Shown here piece by piece: positions 1 through 8,461 of a stretch of DNA of 64,000 nucleotides. The notes beneath the pieces are model-generated. The model was given only the letters and a program-made list of their open reading frames with translations. It did no database searches and had not been told where the DNA came from. This DNA is from Pseudovibrio sp947494035 (GTDB lineage Bacteria; Pseudomonadota; Alphaproteobacteria; Rhizobiales; Stappiaceae), in contig CANLTN010000016.1 in NCBI GenBank assembly GCA_947494035.1, forward strand, positions 26,658 to 90,657. Reading direction: 5' to 3'. Numbering within the stretch: position 1 is the stretch's first letter; each line of letters starts with the position of its first letter. The position numbers were made by a program, and so were the translations under genes.

Positions 1-139
1 ACACCTGCGAAAGATTTTCATTACTCGCTTACGCACTGGGGAGTGCATTTGTGAGTGAGTAAACGGTTTTTCGTGTGCCTGTAGTTTTGGGAATAACCGA
101 GTTTTCTGAACAACAAAGAAATAATTACCAGGGGACCAC

Positions 140-310
140 ATGACTGAGCTGCTTCTTTCAACGCTTGCAGGTGTCATTATTGGCGCAATTTTCACCGCAA
201 TCAAACTGCCTATTCCAGCTCCGCCAGTTCTGTCTGGCTGTGTAGCAATTCTTGGCGTTTGGGGCGGGCATCAGCTTGTGTTGCAGATTACCGAACGTTT
301 CTTTTCCTAA
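140..310 (+). CDS. XapX domain small membrane protein
   Basis: This is a 56-residue ORF with ATG at 140 and TAA at 308-310, preceded by a purine-rich ribosome site (AGGGGA at about 130-135). It has two hydrophobic stretches, residues 4-22 and 32-48, joined by a Pro-rich turn (KLPIPAPPVLSG). The pattern of a glycine-rich helix, then KxPxPAPP, then a second helix ending GxWGG is typical of the XapX family (formerly DUF1427). These are short inner-membrane proteins of unknown function. It stands alone and is followed by a strong terminator at 382-416, so it is probably the last gene of a transcript that may start outside the window. The family call rests on the motif only. Confidence 0.8.
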   Translation: MTELLLSTLAGVIIGAIFTAIKLPIPAPPVLSGCVAILGVWGGHQLVLQITERFFS

Positions 311-381
311 AGCCTGCTCGCGATAAGCGGGTTCGTTTTTTCCATCAGGAAGACGTGCTTAAAGAATTTTGGACGAACTTT

Positions 382-416
382 AAAAAGCGGTGCTGTTTTT
401 CAGTACCGCTTTTTTG
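382..416 (+). terminator. Rho-independent terminator after the XapX gene
   Basis: A ten-base stem (AGCGGTGCTG at 386-395 with CAGTACCGCT at 401-410, one G-T pair) closes a TTTTT loop and is followed by a run of T at 411-415. An A-tract on the 5' side makes it partly bidirectional. Confidence 0.85.
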
Positions 417-480
417 TGCTTGCGAAATAAAGAAAGAAAAAGTTATATAAAAACAAAAATATTATTATATGGAGATTCCC

Positions 481-1059
481 ATGAATGTTCTTTTCATCTC
501 TGGAAGTACCAGAGACGGCTCTTTGAACAAGCGCCTTCTGGACGCCGCTGCAAACGAGGCGCGCAAGTTAAACCATCAAGCGACCACCCTGCCGGACCAG
601 CTGGCATCTTTTCCCCTTTTTCACGTTGAAATTGAGGCCGACCCGCTCAATCAGGAACGCCTTCAGGTTCTTCGCCAACAGATTGAAGCAGCTGACGTAA
701 TCCTGATCTCCTCACCAGAATACAACGGCTTCCATACCCCGCACCTTCACAACATATTCACCTGGGCCTCCAGACGCGCAAAAGGGCAATCCCATTCTGT
801 GCTTGAGGGAAAAGTCATGGGCTTGATCTCTGCTGCACCAGGCCAGTTTGGCGGCGTAAGAATGTTGCCACGTCTCGCGTCCTTTGCCGCTGATCACGGC
901 TGCTGGGTGCATCCAAGGTATGTAGCTGTTGGCGGGATGGCGTCAAAGACTGACGACAACGGCCAGCTAACCTGCTCTGAAACCGCCCAAAAACTGCGGA
1001 ACCTGATTGATCAGCTCTGCCAGATGGCAACGCCGGTACGCATTGCAGAGCCAGCATAA
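481..1059 (+). CDS. NADPH-dependent FMN reductase family protein
   Basis: A 192-residue flavodoxin-like oxidoreductase of the NADPH-dependent FMN reductase/azoreductase family. The N-terminus carries the phosphate-binding loop SGSTRDGSLNK (residues 6-16), and a second FMN-contact motif, SSPEYNGFHTPHLHN, sits about residues 82-96. Both are family hallmarks. An in-frame ATG exists at 469, but GGAGA at 471-475 is spaced correctly only for the ATG at 481, so that start was chosen. It would reduce FMN, quinones or similar acceptors in the cytosol; the natural substrate cannot be told. It forms a single-gene unit bounded by terminators at 382-416 and 1088-1117. Confidence 0.85.
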   Translation: MNVLFISGSTRDGSLNKRLLDAAANEARKLNHQATTLPDQLASFPLFHVEIEADPLNQERLQVLRQQIEAADVILISSPEYNGFHTPHLHNIFTWASRRAKGQSHSVLEGKVMGLISAAPGQFGGVRMLPRLASFAADHGCWVHPRYVAVGGMASKTDDNGQLTCSETAQKLRNLIDQLCQMATPVRIAEPA

Positions 1060-1087
1060 GCAGCCAGTCTACACCCCGTGAGGAAGC

Positions 1088-1117
1088 AAACCCGGCTCTG
1101 ACAAGGCCGGGTTTTTT
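1088..1117 (+). terminator. Rho-independent terminator after the FMN reductase gene
   Basis: The stem AACCCGGC (1089-1096) pairs with GCCGGGTT (1106-1113), and T residues continue to 1116. It ends the single-gene transcript. Confidence 0.85.
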
Positions 1118-1288
1118 GATGCCTGCCTGATTATCTTGCGAGCACTTTGAACAAACATTGGGCAGCGATATCGCTGTCAAATTGATGGTCCAAAGTGACG
1201 TCTAAAGTCAGATATTTTAAATATAACAGTAACTTATATGGAAATTGATGATCACTCACAAGGTTGGCATGTCCTTTGCTTTTACACC

Positions 1289-1475
1289 TGCGTACCTCGC
1301 TTACAAGAAGTACGCAGCAACGAGGATTTGCCCACATAGCGCGCGGAGAGGGGGCAGCCAAAGGAACTCACAATGCCACGTTTGGAGAGGCGGGCCTTTA
1401 CCGAGGCTTAAGGCGAGTGAATTTCTGATCTGCGCGCGGGGGGAGATGAAGCAGTAGGCATCTCCCCCTTCTTTC
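1289..1475 (+). ncRNA. Possible structured leader or small RNA upstream of the LysE gene
   Basis: The 500-base gap before the LysE gene holds two clear hairpins. The first pairs TGCGTACCTC (1289-1298) with GAAGTACGCA (1307-1316), with one mismatch. The second pairs GGGGGAGATG (1439-1448) with CATCTCCCCC (1459-1468) perfectly and is followed by the pyrimidine tail TTCTTTCTTC, so it looks like an intrinsic terminator. The stretch between is G-rich and has no convincing ORF. The whole could be a free small RNA, or a leader that attenuates transcription of the exporter 90 bases downstream. It does not match the consensus of the lysine, glycine, TPP or cobalamin riboswitches as I recall them. Confidence 0.4.
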
Positions 1476-1557
1476 TTCGCAGTCTTGAATAAGCTTGCGT
1501 CGGTTTATGCGTTGCTTTGCGTTCTTTATGCATTTCTAGCGTTGCAATGGAAAAAAC

Positions 1558-2208
1558 ATGGAACTTCTCACGTCTTTTGATGCCACTTTGGTGTTTGGAT
1601 TTATCGTCACCTTTATGGCGCTCAATTTCACCCCCGGTCCAGCGGTCCTGAAAGTGGTGGGTGACAGCATCTCGAACGGGATTGGTAAAACCCATGCCAG
1701 CATGGCTGGTGTGTTTGGTGCCAACCTCATGTATGCACTGCTCGCCGCTGCGGGGATGAGTGCGCTGCTGTTGTCTTTCCCGGTCCTGTTCGAGACGGTA
1801 AAATGGATTGGCGTAGCTTATCTATTGTATCTTGCATATGGCTCCTTCAAAGCCGCCTTGTCAGCCTCGCTGGGCGAAGCAAAAGAACGTAAACCAGCGT
1901 CTGCTCTGAAGCTGTTTCTCACCTCTTTCGCAATGCAGGGCGCCAATCCGAAATCGGTGCTGTCCTTCGGCGCAATGTTGCCGGTATTTGCAGGGGAAGG
2001 CGACGGCATGGCAGGGCGCATGATGGCGTTGGCCGTCTTTAACATCGCGTTGGAATATCCGGCCTTGCTGTTTTACGCCTATCTGGGAACCCGCGCCTCA
2101 AAGTTTGCCGTTTCCGCCCGCTCCCGCGCGCTCATGGATGGGTTTGCCGGCACAGCTCTGGCAGGGGCCGCCTACATGATCTCTAAGAGCACGCTCAAAA
2201 CGCAGTAA
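1558..2208 (+). CDS. LysE/RhtB family amino-acid exporter
   Basis: A 216-residue polytopic inner-membrane protein. The N-terminal signature TPGPAVLKVV (about residues 25-34), followed by GxxxG-type glycine spacing, is the hallmark of LysE/RhtB efflux permeases, and length and five to six hydrophobic segments fit the family. Members export amino acids, homoserine lactones or analogues by proton antiport; the cargo cannot be told. The ATG at 1558 has only a weak upstream ribosome site. The gene ends 11 bases before the end of the convergent hydrolase gene with no obvious terminator between. The hairpin leader at 1289-1475 may control its transcription. Confidence 0.85.
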   Translation: MELLTSFDATLVFGFIVTFMALNFTPGPAVLKVVGDSISNGIGKTHASMAGVFGANLMYALLAAAGMSALLLSFPVLFETVKWIGVAYLLYLAYGSFKAALSASLGEAKERKPASALKLFLTSFAMQGANPKSVLSFGAMLPVFAGEGDGMAGRMMALAVFNIALEYPALLFYAYLGTRASKFAVSARSRALMDGFAGTALAGAAYMISKSTLKTQ

Positions 2209-2219
2209 CCAGCTACACC

Positions 2220-3062
2220 TCATGCATTTAGAAAACCCAGTGCCTTCTTGTTAAAGAGCGCTGGGTTTTCAAACATCAGGAAGTGACTACCACCGTCAAC
2301 CTCGCTGAAAACCTCAAGAGAGGCCTCTGGCATAGTGTCTGCGATAAACTGTTGCGATGCCAGTGGGTGCTGACTGGCCTCGCCTGTAAACACCAGAGTG
2401 CGCTGGTGAATGTTGGGCAGAATGGGGCGCCAGTCCTGCATCATCAGGTTATCTATAAGAGAAGCAGCATATTCTCGGGGCAACTTCAGATTCTCGGCAG
2501 CCAACTCACGCAGAGCGGTATCACTGACGCCGCTCGTGAACATCCCGCCAATAATGGCAAGATGATCCTCGATACTGCGTGTCCTGCGAATAGCGACCAC
2601 CATCTCATCGAGTGATTCCAATGAGAGGTGCATAGAACCTGCTTGTTTGATCTCGTGTTCTGTCCACGAAGGCCTTGCCATCAGGGCAGCTGGCTCGTCT
2701 ATAAAAATCAGACGGCGTGCAGGGCGTTCGGTTCCAAACATATCCATGTATGCCCAGAGCATTGCAACACTAAGTGAGTGCCCAACCGCGTCGAAGTCGT
2801 GAAGGTCCAGCGCTTCGACCACATCAAAAAGATCCTTGGCAAACCGCTCGATTCGATAACCATCTGCCGGCTTTTGTGAGTCACCATGGCCCCGGTTCTC
2901 GAGCGCATAAACCGTGTGACCCTGGCAAAAGTCTTCAAACTGCCCTGCATATACAGTTGCAGTTTGGCTCCAGCCACCCAGCAAAAAGACAGGCCGCCCA
3001 TGGCCACCTGTCAGATAGGAGAGCTGGACGCCATCACGGGTCTGCACGAACTTACGTTCCAT
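2220..3062 (-). CDS. alpha/beta hydrolase
   Basis: A 280-residue alpha/beta-hydrolase-fold enzyme. The oxyanion region reads VFLLGGWSQ (about residues 25-33), the nucleophile elbow is GHSLS (about 94-98), and the late catalytic histidine lies in GGSHFLMFENP near the C-terminus. A central acidic residue follows strand 6 (VFTGEAS region). Length and motif order fit single-domain esterases or hydrolases such as those acting on enol-lactones or haloalkanes; no N-terminal export signal is seen, so it is cytosolic. The substrate is unknown. It is convergent with the LysE gene and has a promoter-sized region upstream. Confidence 0.85.
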   Translation of the reverse strand: MERKFVQTRDGVQLSYLTGGHGRPVFLLGGWSQTATVYAGQFEDFCQGHTVYALENRGHGDSQKPADGYRIERFAKDLFDVVEALDLHDFDAVGHSLSVAMLWAYMDMFGTERPARRLIFIDEPAALMARPSWTEHEIKQAGSMHLSLESLDEMVVAIRRTRSIEDHLAIIGGMFTSGVSDTALRELAAENLKLPREYAASLIDNLMMQDWRPILPNIHQRTLVFTGEASQHPLASQQFIADTMPEASLEVFSEVDGGSHFLMFENPALFNKKALGFLNA

Positions 3063-3608
3063 GGTGGTTAGGGTCCTTCCTGCACCATTTCAAAAGCTGG
3101 CAAGAATGCTAGTGGCCAAGCGTTACGCATCCGTGAAAGAGACACGGCAGGTGCAAGCGATCATACAATTTCGCCCGGTGTACTGAATAACTGGTCCTGT
3201 ATCTCCTAAGGTCAGTATGCCGAGGATAGCGCGGGCCCCAACGCAACACAGCCGCGCAAGAGTGCCTGAAAACGAGAGCGCAAATCACCTTCAACATTGA
3301 AGTGCAGTCAATTACTTAACTCGCCTAAGCTGTGCGCGATCGCGGCGCTCAACTGCACCCGCCAACGACACTTCCATGACCCCTTATGGAGAAACACGCG
3401 AGCCATCCGATAATAATACCAATTCAAAATTCTCCATCTATTTGCGGAACAGAATGTTGACAGGTCAGGCCAGAAGAAAGCTATGCTCATGCCGTCGCTG
3501 ATGGAGCGAAACCGGATCTTCAGACGGGGAAACACACAAACTCAGGCCGCTGAAACCTGCTTGGTGTGCGTTCTGCAAGTATCCTGAAAGTGGTGAGGAG
3601 GTGCGCCC
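3063..3608. other. Intergenic region between hydrolase and hexosaminidase genes
   Basis: About 545 bases without a supported gene. Short ORFs on the minus strand have no recognisable protein features. It should hold the hydrolase promoter (leftward) and the hexosaminidase promoter (rightward). A candidate sigma-70 site, TTGACA at 3457-3462 then CTATGC at 3481-3486 with 18-base spacing, points toward the GH20 gene. Confidence 0.5.
3457..3486 (+). promoter_or_regulatory. Candidate sigma-70 promoter for the GH20 gene
   Basis: A perfect TTGACA -35 box (3457-3462) and a weak CTATGC -10 box (3481-3486) lie about 125 bases upstream of the hexosaminidase start. The call rests on sequence resemblance only. 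Confidence 0.35.
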
Positions 3609-5528
3609 ATGGAATCTACTGGCTGTGTCGAAACGGCAATCAGAATGGAAACATGGCGCACTGAGGACCGGCAGATCAACTGCATCCTTTCCGCCAGCGT
3701 AGACACCTCCATCTCCAACCACACCCTGTGCTTCAGTATGCTTGCCCTTTGCGAAGTGACTGAAGGTGCGAAAGTGCGGCATAGGACGGCAAGCTACATT
3801 GAACTCCAATTTGAACAGGAAGGGCTGGGAGCAGGGCAGGCGCAACAGTTCTCGCTCAAGTACGAGGGCAACAGAAACCCCGCTAACCGCAGCTGGTTTC
3901 CCAAAGGGGCTTACCTGCGCTTGCAGGATGGTCGCATATTGCCAGTCGAAATCATCCCGCGTGGCATCGATCCGCACTTTACCACCAGACTGTCAGAGCA
4001 ACACGCTGATCCGGCATCCGGCCAACTCATGCTGACCCCGACACCGCAAAGCTGGCAGCCCTCCGGTGAAATCCTGCATGTGAGTGATGGCTACACACTG
4101 GATGCCTCTTGGGATACAGAAGAGCCTGCGGCAAGTGTGATGGTTGTCGATGCTCTGGCACAGCGCAACACCATCGGCCCGTTTCTTTCTCAGGGCGGAG
4201 TCCCGCTGCTCTTCACCAAAAAGCAAACTCTGGCAGAAGATGCCTATGAGCTGATAATCTCGCCGGAAGGGATCACCCTTACCGCATCCGGTGCAACGGG
4301 CGTCTATTACGGCGCAATCACACTGCTCAATCTCAAGCTGATCTACGGCGGAACCATACCCTGCGGGCAAATCACAGATGCCCCGCGTTTCGAATGGCGC
4401 GGCCAGCATCTGGACTGCGCGCGCCACTTCTACCAGCCCGAAACACTGCTGCGCCTGCTGGACATGATGGCCCTGCTCAAGCTCAACCGTTTCCACTGGC
4501 ACTTTTGCGATGATGAAGCGTTCCGTCTGGAAGTGGAAAGCTATCCGCAGCTTTGGCAACAATCCGGCCTGCGCGGAGAAGGTAGGGTTGTTCCGGGCGT
4601 CTTCGGGGGAACCGCTAGCCCGCAAGGGGGCACCTATTCCAAAGCCTTCGCCCAGCAATTGGTGGGCCATGCCAAGCAGCTCCACATCGAAGTCCTGCCA
4701 GAAATTGAGATCCCAGCCCATTCATGGGCCGCGCTGCAAATCCATCCAGAACTGAGAGAGCCAGAAGACAAAAGCAACGAAGTCTCCATCCAAGGCTATC
4801 TGGAAAATACCATCAATCCAGCTCTGCCAGCAGCGTGGACCTACATGGAAGCGCTTGCCGAAGAGATCACTGGTCTATTCCCGTTCGCCCACCTCCACTT
4901 AGGCTGTGATGAACGCCCGCCCGCAGCGTGGACCAAATCCCCCGCCATCGATAAGCTGAAGGCAGATCAGGGCCTCAAAACTGCCGACGATGTACAAGGC
5001 TGGATGATGGAAAAGCTCGGCGCTTACGTTCAATCTCTGGGCGTTCGTCCTGCCGCATGGGAGGAAGCCGCCAAAGGCGCAAACGGGGGCATCAACAACA
5101 ACGCCATCCTGTTCTCATGGAGCGAGCAAGGTCCGGGGCTGGCTGCTGCGCGCAAAGGATATTCCGTCGTCATGACACCCGCTGCCCATGCCTATTGGGA
5201 CATTGCCCCCTCCGATGACTTCAACGAAATCGGCACCAACTGGGCAGGCATCACCAGCCTCGCCGACAGCATCAACTGGGATCCGGTACCTGAAAACGAA
5301 CCGGAGCTGGAGGACAAAATTATCGGTGCGCAAGGCTGTCTATGGTCAGAGGTCGTCCAACGCGACGCCAACATGGAAACGATGATCGCCCCGCGTATTC
5401 TAGGCATCGCGGAAATCGGCTGGGCCACCCGCGCCAACAAACCGGATGCAGAAAAACTCACGCAAAAAGCAGCCTGCTACACCAAGCTGTTCTCCGCTAT
5501 CGGCTGGCATCAGGATGTGAGGGATTAG
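3609..5528 (+). CDS. beta-N-acetylhexosaminidase, GH20
   Basis: A 639-residue glycoside hydrolase family 20 enzyme that removes terminal GlcNAc or GalNAc from chito- or glyco-oligosaccharides by substrate-assisted catalysis. An N-terminal GH20b-like domain (to about residue 260) precedes the TIM barrel, which opens with FEWRGQHLDCARHF and KLNRFHWHFCDDEAFRLE. The catalytic Asp-Glu pair is in HLGCDE (Asp434-Glu435). GAGG just upstream (3596-3600) supports the ATG at 3609. No signal peptide is evident, suggesting it acts in the cytosol on imported oligosaccharides, or leaves by an unrecognised route. It stands next to an amino-sugar ABC operon and its GntR regulator, which strongly supports the substrate class. 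Confidence 0.93.
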   Translation: MESTGCVETAIRMETWRTEDRQINCILSASVDTSISNHTLCFSMLALCEVTEGAKVRHRTASYIELQFEQEGLGAGQAQQFSLKYEGNRNPANRSWFPKGAYLRLQDGRILPVEIIPRGIDPHFTTRLSEQHADPASGQLMLTPTPQSWQPSGEILHVSDGYTLDASWDTEEPAASVMVVDALAQRNTIGPFLSQGGVPLLFTKKQTLAEDAYELIISPEGITLTASGATGVYYGAITLLNLKLIYGGTIPCGQITDAPRFEWRGQHLDCARHFYQPETLLRLLDMMALLKLNRFHWHFCDDEAFRLEVESYPQLWQQSGLRGEGRVVPGVFGGTASPQGGTYSKAFAQQLVGHAKQLHIEVLPEIEIPAHSWAALQIHPELREPEDKSNEVSIQGYLENTINPALPAAWTYMEALAEEITGLFPFAHLHLGCDERPPAAWTKSPAIDKLKADQGLKTADDVQGWMMEKLGAYVQSLGVRPAAWEEAAKGANGGINNNAILFSWSEQGPGLAAARKGYSVVMTPAAHAYWDIAPSDDFNEIGTNWAGITSLADSINWDPVPENEPELEDKIIGAQGCLWSEVVQRDANMETMIAPRILGIAEIGWATRANKPDAEKLTQKAACYTKLFSAIGWHQDVRD

Positions 5529-5532
5529 ATAG

Positions 5533-5572
5533 AAAAAGACCCGCGCCAAACTTTGGCAGCGGGCCTTTTAGA
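5533..5572. terminator. Bidirectional terminator between GH20 and gntR genes
   Basis: Complementary arms GCCAAA/TTTGGC and CCCGC/GCGGG form a hairpin in the 48-base convergent gap, flanked by AAAAAG on the left and CTTTT on the right, so it could end transcription from both sides. Confidence 0.7.
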
Positions 5573-5576
5573 ATCG

Positions 5577-6356
5577 TTAAGCGCTGCGCAATTCCGCAAC
5601 AAAATCATAGATGTCACCGCGATAAACACCAGCAGTCAGCTCAATCACCCGTCCGCTGGGCAGGTAGGCGGTGCGGTCGATGTAAAGCGCGGCATCCCCC
5701 TCTGCCACTTCCAACAGCTCCGCCTGTCCCGCTGTCAGCTTGCAGGCAGAAATACGCTGGATCGCACGGGAGGGGCGAATACCCTGCGCGGACAAAACTT
5801 CATAAAGCGACGTCACCACATCATCAGGGTTTGGCAAAAATTCGCTGGAGAGTGAACTGGTTTCCACGGCCATCGGAATGCCATCCGCACGGCGCAGACG
5901 CTTGATGCGCACAACCTGCTCGCCGGAAGCCAGCCCAAGTGACACGATCTCCTCAGGCGAGGGCAGGTAGGTTCCGCTTTCCAGAAGTTCAGAGGAAGAC
6001 GTCATGCCACGCCGCTGCATGTCCTCGGTAAACGAGGTCAAACGCGACAGCGACTGTTCCATGCGCTGCACCTTGGGTGCCACAAACGAACCGGACCCGC
6101 GACGCTGAATCACCAGCCCGTCTTCCACCAGCTGCCCGATTGCCTTGCGAATCGTTACCCGCGACAGGCCGGTCATCGCCGCCAATTCACGTTCCGCCGG
6201 CAACGTCGCTTCAGCAGGCAAATGCCCGTTTTTGATCGCAGATTCCAGATGGCGCTGCAGCTGCAAGTACCTCGGCCCTCCACTTTGATGGTGCCAGGAC
6301 GTGGGAGAAAACAGCTCAGAATATTGGGTTTGGTTTATCGCCATAGTGCCAGTCAA
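5577..6356 (-). CDS. GntR family regulator, HutC/UTRA type, likely amino-sugar repressor
   Basis: A 259-residue repressor. The N-terminal winged helix (about residues 28-95) contains LPAERELAAMTGLSRVTIRKAIGQLVEDGLVIQRRGSG, here quoted in part as LPAERELAAMTGLSRVTIRK, and is the GntR DNA-binding signature. It is followed by a UTRA effector domain (about 110-250). UTRA proteins of the NagR/DasR group sense phosphorylated amino sugars. The gene is divergent from the sugar ABC/amino-sugar operon and convergent with GH20, the usual place for a local regulator. A second in-frame ATG (6344) is an alternative start. Candidate operator repeats lie at 6381-6398 and 6526-6531. Confidence 0.9.
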   Translation of the reverse strand: MTGTMAINQTQYSELFSPTSWHHQSGGPRYLQLQRHLESAIKNGHLPAEATLPAERELAAMTGLSRVTIRKAIGQLVEDGLVIQRRGSGSFVAPKVQRMEQSLSRLTSFTEDMQRRGMTSSSELLESGTYLPSPEEIVSLGLASGEQVVRIKRLRRADGIPMAVETSSLSSEFLPNPDDVVTSLYEVLSAQGIRPSRAIQRISACKLTAGQAELLEVAEGDAALYIDRTAYLPSGRVIELTAGVYRGDIYDFVAELRSA

Positions 6357-6380
6357 TCAAAGTTGCGCTTTGTGTTTTGA

Positions 6381-6398
6381 TAAGACCTTTTTAAGACC
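6381..6398. promoter_or_regulatory. Candidate GntR operator: TAAGACC direct repeats
   Basis: TAAGACC occurs at 6381-6387 and again at 6392-6398, exactly 11 bases (one helical turn) apart, just upstream of the gntR start. A third partial copy, TAAGAC, lies at 6526-6531 in front of the permease gene. The spacing and placement between divergent units suggest protein binding; the assignment to this regulator is an inference. Confidence 0.4.
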
Positions 6399-6619
6399 AA
6401 TGCAAATTTCGAAAGAGAGAAAATTGCGTGAAACTCCCAATAAATCGCTGAATCCCGCCAAAAACAGGATTGGCGTTTTTGAGGTAGTAAAGTGGTAGAC
6501 AAATGGATTTGGTTTGGTACTGTTTTAAGACTCGCAAAAAACGTGGTTCGTCTCCCTGGCGATAACAAGACGCAAGTGGCGAGTGATAGCCGATCACTTT
6601 TGGGAACTGGGGAGAGCGC

Positions 6620-7585
6620 ATGACACATGCGTCTGGGGACACGCTGGCCTTACAGGGCGAGAGCCGCGGTCCATCACAAAAGCAACAAGCTAGATTGAAT
6701 GGGCTGATGCGCTCGCAGGCAACCTTTGCCTGGGCGTTGATTGCACCGGCAGCACTGTATCTTATGCTCGTCGTGGCGTGGCCGCTGGTGGAGACAATCC
6801 GCCTGTCGTTCACCAACGCCAACATTGGCGGCGAGGCGTATATCGGCACCGCCAACTACGAAAAGCTGTTCAGCTCTCGCAAATTCAGCCAGACAATTTC
6901 CAGAACGTTCTATTGGATGTTCCTATCGGTCTCACTAAAAATCGTTTTGGGCCTGATCGGCGCAACCCTGCTCAATGCCGCCATCCCCGGTCGCGCCCTG
7001 TTCCGCATGTTGGTCATGCCCCCATGGATCGTGCCTGTGGCCATCGGCTGCTTCGGCTGGCTGTGGCTCTACAACGGCCACTTCGGCATCATCTCCGGCG
7101 TTCTGCAGTATGTCGGTATTTTGGATGGCCCTTTCGAGTTCCTCGCCTACAAAAACAGCGCGTTCTATTCCGCAGTGATCACCGACGTTTGGGTTGGCCT
7201 GCCCATGGTGACAATCTTCCTGCTCGCCGCCATGCAAGGCGTGCCGCGCGATCTTTACGAGGCAGCCTATGTGGACGGCGCGTCCCGTTGGTATCGCTTC
7301 CGCCGTATCACCATTCCGCAAATCCTGCCGGTGATCATCACCATGTCCATCCTGTCGATCATCTGGACCTTCAACTCCTTTGAAATCATCTGGATCCTGA
7401 CGGAAGGCGGACCCCGCAGCGCAACCACCACCCTGATCATCGACACCTACAAGATGGCGATTGCAAACTACAAATTCGGGCAGGGAGCTGCACGGGCTGT
7501 GGTCGTGGTGACACTGCTCAGCGTGTTCTCGCTGGTGTACCTGTTTGCGCTCCACCAGATCAAAAAACGTTTCGAGGCAGTCTGA
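6620..7585 (+). CDS. CUT1 sugar ABC transporter permease (first subunit)
   Basis: A 321-residue inner-membrane permease of the MalF/UgpA type. About six transmembrane segments start near residue 36, after a hydrophilic N-terminus. The EAA loop that docks to the ATPase reads EAAYVDGASRWYRFRRITIP (about residues 214-233). GGGGAG just upstream supports the ATG at 6620. It is the first gene of the amino-sugar operon, and its stop is one base before the next start. With the second permease, binding protein and ATPase it forms a complete carbohydrate importer; the operon's catabolic genes point to an N-acetyl-hexosamine or its oligosaccharide. Confidence 0.92.
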   Translation: MTHASGDTLALQGESRGPSQKQQARLNGLMRSQATFAWALIAPAALYLMLVVAWPLVETIRLSFTNANIGGEAYIGTANYEKLFSSRKFSQTISRTFYWMFLSVSLKIVLGLIGATLLNAAIPGRALFRMLVMPPWIVPVAIGCFGWLWLYNGHFGIISGVLQYVGILDGPFEFLAYKNSAFYSAVITDVWVGLPMVTIFLLAAMQGVPRDLYEAAYVDGASRWYRFRRITIPQILPVIITMSILSIIWTFNSFEIIWILTEGGPRSATTTLIIDTYKMAIANYKFGQGAARAVVVVTLLSVFSLVYLFALHQIKKRFEAV

Positions 7586-7586
7586 C

Positions 7587-8429
7587 ATGATGGATCACTA
7601 CTCGCTGCCGCATAAGATTTTCCTCTACGTCTGCGTTGCGCTTTTCCTCGGCTTCATCCTGCTGCCGTTCTTCGAGATGTTCATGACCTCCCTGCGGCCA
7701 CTGGAACATCTGTTCCGCTCGCCCTACCAGTTCTGGTCCGACGACTTCTCGTTCAAAGCCTACGCCCAGATGTGGGTGACAGTGCCCATGCTGCCCCGTT
7801 ACATCGCAAACAGCATGTTCATTTCCCTGTCGGTCACAGCACTTGCGCTCACGTTCATCATCCCCGCAGCCTACGCCTATGCCCGGTTTGATTTCAAAGG
7901 CAAAACGCTCAGCCTCGGCATCTTTTTGGCGGTCAACATGTTCTCAGGCGCTGTCCTGCTCATTCCGCTCTACAAGCTCCTGAGAACCTACGGCATGCTC
8001 AACACCTATTTCGCCATGATTGTTCCAGGTGCCGCCTTTCTGGTGCCAATGGGCATCTGGCTCTTAAAATCCTATTTGGAAAAAATCCCCCGCGAATTGG
8101 AAGAGGCCGCCTTTATGGATGGTGCCAGCCGCCTTTACACCCTGCGCCGCGTGGTTCTGCCCTTGGCCGTTCCGGGTCTGATGGTTGTGGGTGTCGCCGT
8201 GTTCCTGTCTGCCTACGCACAGCAGTTCCTGTTCGCAATTACGTTCAACAGCGTCAAAGAGTTCATGCCTCTGCCAGCGGGCATTCTGGAGTTCATCGGT
8301 TTTCAGTCGGTCAAGTGGAACCAGATGATGGCAGCAAGCATTATTGGAATACTGCCCGTACTCGTAATTTTCTTATTTTTACAACGCTATCTGGTCGCCG
8401 GCCTCACAGCCGGTGCGCTTAAGGAGTGA
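7587..8429 (+). CDS. CUT1 sugar ABC transporter permease (second subunit)
   Basis: A 280-residue MalG/UgpE-type permease. An upstream in-frame start at 7545 would overlap the previous gene; the ATG at 7587, one base after its stop, is the likelier start and gives the usual family length. The first hydrophobic helix begins near residue 10 and the EAA loop reads ELEEAAFMDGASRLYTLRRV (about residues 170-189). It pairs with the first permease to form the channel. Confidence 0.92.
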   Translation: MMDHYSLPHKIFLYVCVALFLGFILLPFFEMFMTSLRPLEHLFRSPYQFWSDDFSFKAYAQMWVTVPMLPRYIANSMFISLSVTALALTFIIPAAYAYARFDFKGKTLSLGIFLAVNMFSGAVLLIPLYKLLRTYGMLNTYFAMIVPGAAFLVPMGIWLLKSYLEKIPRELEEAAFMDGASRLYTLRRVVLPLAVPGLMVVGVAVFLSAYAQQFLFAITFNSVKEFMPLPAGILEFIGFQSVKWNQMMAASIIGILPVLVIFLFLQRYLVAGLTAGALKE

Positions 8430-8461
8430 CTTTTTTACTCTGGTTATCGGGAGGAAAAACC

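Noticed and set aside
1289..1475. Lysine riboswitch upstream of the LysE gene
   Set aside because: The conserved lysine-riboswitch core is not visible and that class is rarely found in alphaproteobacteria; only generic hairpins are seen.
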